Source: Deinococcus frigens DSM 12807
Lineage (GTDB): Bacteria > Deinococcota > Deinococci > Deinococcales > Deinococcaceae
Direction of reading: 5' to 3'
Assembly (NCBI RefSeq): GCF_000701425.1
Contig: NZ_JNIW01000102.1
Coordinates: 1-6,426 of the forward strand
DNA: 6,426 nucleotides
Below are positions 5,536-6,426 of the stretch, piece after piece. The notes under the pieces were generated by a model. That model saw nothing but the letters and a program-made list of their open reading frames with translations. It did no database searches and was not told the DNA's origin. Every line of letters begins with the position of its first letter. The stretch's first letter is position 1. Made by a program: the position numbers and the translations under genes.

Positions 5536-5553
5536 GAATAATTATAACTATTC
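5536..5553 (-). promoter_or_regulatory. AbiE operon promoter with overlapping palindromic operator
   Basis: On the minus strand TATAAT (5546-5541) is a perfect -10 box and stands seven bases before ATG 5533. It lies at the centre of an 18-base near-perfect palindrome, GAATAATTATAACTATTC on the plus strand, with one mismatched pair. No -35 is found at 17 bases; TTGTCA is only ten bases upstream of the -10. Occupation of the palindrome by the antitoxin would cover the -10 and silence the operon. Confidence 0.65.
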
Positions 5554-5988
5554 TGCTGACAAGATGGTGAGAAAGCGGCCTGCTGGCCTGCCTTCCTCGT
5601 TGATCCCCCTGTGCCCGGCCAACGCTCGCCGCACGAAGCCTGGCTGTGCCCGGCGTTCGCAGGGCCAGGTGGCAGGGCCTCGGCCTCATCGCTGGCGGCT
5701 CTGAGGGCCAGCGATGCACTGTTTGCCTGGCCAGGCCCCAACAGACCACCCGCTGTCAACCCTCAACTCCGGCACGGCGAGGTACCCAGGCCCGGTATTC
5801 TGGATGGCACAATCTCAGGAGTTGCACCTGCATAATCAGAAAAATCTGCTCCTGGCGCGGGAATTCCAGATGAGTCGACAGACAAGTTGTGCGAAGCTGG
5901 ATAACCGTGACCGGTTCGAGAAAAGACTGAGGAGTGAGATGGCGTCATTGAGACGTTGGGGTCGCACTAGAGTTGGACCGGAAACTTA
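5554..5988. other. Noncoding spacer upstream of the AbiE operon
   Basis: I see no supportable gene here; the open frames lack protein-like composition. Features noted are a stem-loop at 5687-5716, a perfect 12-base palindrome GCCTGGCCAGGC at 5725-5736, a CAGAAAAATCTG element inside CAGGAG/CTCCTG arms at about 5817-5855, and CGTC/GACG arms at about 5943-5955. The stretch from about 5790 is less GC-rich than the AbiE genes and may be a remnant of another element. Confidence 0.5.
5687..5716. repeat. Stem-loop: 10-bp perfect inverted repeat
   Basis: CATCGCTGGC (5687-5696) and GCCAGCGATG (5707-5716) are exact reverse complements separated by ten bases. No T-run follows on either strand, so terminator function is not supported. 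Its role is unknown. Confidence 0.5.
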
Positions 5989-6028
5989 CGCTAAGGGGGG
6001 TGCGGCCCTGGCCGCACCCCCCTTAGCG
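5989..6028 (-). terminator. Very strong hairpin, probable terminator of the truncated minus-strand gene
   Basis: The arms 5989-6007 and 6010-6028 are 19 bases long and perfectly complementary, with only CT between them (so a four-base loop in practice). The stem is largely G/C with a GGGGGG run. It starts 48 bases after the stop of the gene tail at 6077, which suits a terminator, possibly bidirectional. The T-run after it is poor (GTAAGTTT on the minus strand), so it departs from a classical intrinsic terminator. Confidence 0.55.
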
Positions 6029-6076
6029 GGGCTTATCTCAACACCAGGGCTGCAAAGCAGCTCGTTCTCTCTGCCC

Positions 6077-6184
6077 TCAGTCTGTCTGAGCAGCTTGGTG
6101 GTCAGCCACAATCTCCATGAGCACTCGCTGTGCAGCTGTCGTGACTTCACCTTGCATTTCACGGAGTTCACTCAGCTGTAGCAA
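6077..6184 (-). pseudogene. 3' tail of a minus-strand gene cut by the IS6 element
   Basis: Reading leftward from the IS boundary, the frame gives LLQLSELREMQGEVTTAAQR followed by VLMEIVADHQAAQTD and TGA (6079-6077). This is a helical, well-formed protein tail of about 35 residues. To the right the frame continues into IS sequence, where its codons are antisense to the transposase start, so the original N-terminal part is missing from here. The strong hairpin 48 bases downstream fits the end of a real gene. The family is not recognised. It may lie on the other side of the IS or have been lost through IS6-mediated deletion. Confidence 0.4.
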
Positions 6185-6426
6185 GGGTTGTGTTGCCTTA
6201 ACCGGACTGGGGTAGGCTGACCATCCGTGACCGACGCCAAGCCCTACCGACACCGCTTCCCAATGATCATCATCCAGCACGCTGTGTGGCTGTACCACCG
6301 CTTCCCGCTCAGCTACAGAGATGTTCAAGAATTGCTGCACCAGCGCGGCATTCAAGTCAGCCATGAGACCCTCCGCGAATGGTGCATGAAATTCGCTTCC
6401 CTGTTCGCAGAAGGACTGCGCCAGCG
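6185..6426 (+). mobile_element. Left end of an IS6-family insertion sequence (partial)
   Basis: GGGTTGTGTTGCCTTAACC (6185-6203) resembles the terminal inverted repeats of IS6/IS26-type elements (GG(T)TCTGTTGCAAAG type). The transposase start follows 42 bases from the proposed end. The exact boundary and the usual 8-base target duplication cannot be fixed because the right end is outside the window. Confidence 0.65.
6227..6426 (+). CDS. IS6-family transposase, N-terminal part (partial)
   Basis: From GTG 6227 the frame reads VTDAKPYRHRFPMIIIQHAV and then WLYHRFPLSYRDVQELLHQR, GIQVSHETLREWCMKF and onward past the window edge, about 66 residues in all. The pattern R-hRFP-I-hAVWLYhRF-LSYRDVeELL-eRGi-VshETlR-WC-kF is the hallmark N-terminal helix-turn-helix of IS6 (IS26-like) transposases, which act by replicative or cointegrate transposition. 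The DDE catalytic residues lie further downstream and are not visible. A purine-rich GGGGTAGG (about 6209-6216) about ten bases upstream can serve as ribosome site for the GTG. Confidence 0.92.
   Translation, partial: MTDAKPYRHRFPMIIIQHAVWLYHRFPLSYRDVQELLHQRGIQVSHETLREWCMKFASLFAEGLRQ

Noticed and set aside
5534..5749. N-terminal extension of the AbiEi-like protein to 5749
   Set aside because: The extra residues are low-complexity Arg/Pro/Ala and cross the promoter palindrome; the TATAAT box just before ATG 5533 argues for the short form.
6185..6364. Minus-strand open frame running from the gene tail into the IS6 element
   Set aside because: The right part is antisense to the transposase start; only the tail left of the IS end looks like genuine protein.
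1..6426. tRNA, rRNA or riboswitch
   Set aside because: No cloverleaf with a CCA-type acceptor, no rRNA-like conserved sequence and no known riboswitch core was seen on either strand.

Overview
The window looks like part of a plasmid or other secondary replicon from a high-GC bacterium, most probably Deinococcus. That assignment is inference. It rests on GC-rich coding with strong G/C third positions, on a RepA-type initiator followed by a compact ParA plus ribbon-helix-helix pair, and on several promoters whose -10 box lies 5 to 7 bases before an ATG, the leaderless layout common in Deinococcus.

Layout from left to right. Positions 1-295 hold the 3' end of a transposase, probably IS4-like, which is cut by the window edge. 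Positions 296-579 hold no gene. They carry four copies of a 16-base iteron (CCGACACCTTTGCGTG), a near-consensus DnaA box and an AT-rich stretch, so this is the probable replication origin. The initiator gene repA follows at 580-1962. After it come two palindromes of an ACTG-N4-CAGT family, then a small HNH endonuclease-like gene on the minus strand. Next is a short intergenic region with two more members of the palindrome family and two divergent leaderless-type promoters. To the right are a 43-codon cysteine-rich small ORF, parA and a ParB-like gene, joined by 4-base stop/start overlaps (GTGA, then ATGA). A further ACTG-N4-CAGT site lies in the 3' end of the ParB-like gene.

Positions 3444-3833 are poor in genes, with one weak 59-residue hypothetical ORF. 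The minus strand at 3834-5533 is a two-gene AbiE-type toxin-antitoxin operon: a DUF6088/AbiEi-like winged-helix antitoxin, then the AbiEii nucleotidyltransferase toxin, again with an ATGA overlap. A TATAAT box sits inside an 18-base palindrome just before the antitoxin ATG, which suggests autoregulation. Positions 5534-6184 are mostly noncoding, with several inverted repeats, a very strong 19-bp hairpin, and what looks like the 3' tail of a minus-strand gene. That tail appears to be cut by an IS6-family insertion sequence, whose left end and transposase start (6227 onward) run off the window.

Taken together, iterons plus RepA would provide replication, ParA plus the RHH protein acting on the dispersed palindromes would provide segregation, and AbiE would provide post-segregational stabilisation and possibly phage defence. 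The least ordinary part is the partition locus. An HNH gene is embedded among the centromere/operator-like sites, and a cysteine-rich microORF is translationally linked to parA.
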